Assembly: GCA_046153985.1 (NCBI GenBank)
Contig: JBJXFD010000421.1
Span: forward strand, 1-13,698
Direction: 5' to 3'
Length of the DNA: 13,698 bases
Source of the DNA: JABWAJ01 sp046153985
GTDB taxonomy: Bacteria > Bacteroidota > Bacteroidia > Chitinophagales > Saprospiraceae
Positions 13,168 through 13,698 of the stretch are shown here, piece by piece. The translations under genes and the position numbers were made by a program. Under the pieces are notes generated by a model. The model ran no database searches and had not been told where the DNA came from. It saw only the letters and a program-made list of their open reading frames with translations. The number at the start of each line of letters is the position of its first letter. Positions within the stretch are counted from its first letter, which is position 1.

Positions 13168-13698
13168 TCAGGTGGTTTAGTCAATTAATGCCACTGGCTT
13201 TTACACCACTTGTCAGTACATATGCCACTGTCATCAGTCGACACCAGTTTGCAAACTCACGTGCGAGGTAAACTTGCTGCACCACACAGAGGGAACTAGT
13301 GCGAGGGGATTCGCCCGGCTTCTCAGCGCAGACACAATCGATTGACTTGCGCACCCCACGCATTATGCCCCTGCTGCTGCCCCCCGTCCGCGATGTCGAG
13401 GCCAGCTCTTGACTCACCTTGATCATGCGACGCGATTGTCGATTTGGAGCGCTGCCTTTTCGTGCCACGCTCCCTGAAAATTCCAAGCTACGAGAGTGCG
13501 CCAATGAAAGCGGCCCGATGCGCCCAAGCCCCGTGCTGACTCGCCGAGACGCTCTACCACACTGATCGCACACTTTGTACCGCCCGGCCCGGCCCACCCC
13601 ACCCCACATCCGATCCAAGCTTACACGATCGCTCCGATACATTGCCGTCCACGTGCCCATCCTGACCTTGTCGCCATCTGGATAGACCCCAGCACGTC
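13168..13698. other. Foreign-looking GC-rich terminal stretch without genes
   Basis: These 531 bases are much richer in C and G than the rest and contain CpG-rich blocks such as the one around 13580-13610. The longest frame (minus strand, 13181-13660) translates to a serine-, arginine- and glycine-rich chain with no domain, signal peptide or family likeness, so I regard it as non-coding. It should hold the 5' two-thirds of the 5'-nucleotidase gene but does not. At its left edge tgcaaactggt (13156-13166) is repeated inverted at 13243-13253. A chimeric join, possibly with eukaryotic DNA, is the leading explanation. Confidence 0.55.

Noticed and set aside
13181..13660. 159-codon frame on the minus strand at the window end
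   Set aside because: Serine-, arginine- and glycine-rich translation without domain or signal peptide, in GC-rich foreign-looking DNA; long frames arise by chance there.

Overview
The window looks like a chromosomal contig from a member of the Bacteroidota, most likely a Saprospiria-type or related environmental lineage. The evidence is a secreted protein with a C-terminal type IX secretion (T9SS) sorting domain, a DUF4180 protein, AT-rich leaders without strong Shine-Dalgarno sites, and a promoter-like TTG-N20-TAnnTTTG sequence of the Bacteroidota type. The genus cannot be fixed from this sequence alone. Nearly all genes lie on the minus strand; the one clear plus-strand gene is at 10605-11258.

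Left part (1 to about 5370), AT-rich and scarred. An intergenic stretch (1-432) holds one copy of a 76-bp dispersed repeat, a 182-bp palindromic MITE-like element flanked by TTA, and a strong hairpin. Reading leftward on the minus strand from about 5155 there is a promoter candidate, a 5'-truncated C-terminal fragment of a probable Rpn/PD-(D/E)XK-type gene, a small LMW tyrosine-phosphatase-like gene overlapping that fragment by an ATGA, a protein with two TonB C-terminal-like halves, a short deletion relic of a paralogue of the neighbouring 815-codon gene, and a large soluble hybrid histidine kinase with five PAS-type modules. The second 76-bp repeat copy and a pyrimidine tract close this region.

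Middle part (5376-9913), richer in GC. A DUF3142-like secreted TIM-barrel candidate and a large exported helical-repeat protein overlap by 41 bp and should be co-expressed. Upstream of them on the same strand lies a T9SS-sorted secreted protein.

Right part (9914 to about 13167). A DUF4180 gene (minus) and an exported probable outer-membrane barrel gene (plus) are divergent. Converging on the barrel gene is a tight three-gene minus-strand operon: a 5'-nucleotidase/SoxB-like C-terminal domain (5' end missing), a periplasmic DsrE-like protein and a membrane sterol desaturase/fatty acid hydroxylase-family enzyme.

The last ~530 bp (about 13168-13698) are GC-rich, show no believable coding, and interrupt the 5'-nucleotidase gene inside its domain. 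They look foreign, so a chimeric assembly joint or contaminant is the first thing to suspect. I see no complete new defence or mobile system. The most notable features are the in-frame collapsed paralogue, the MITE, the dispersed repeat, and the interrupted end.
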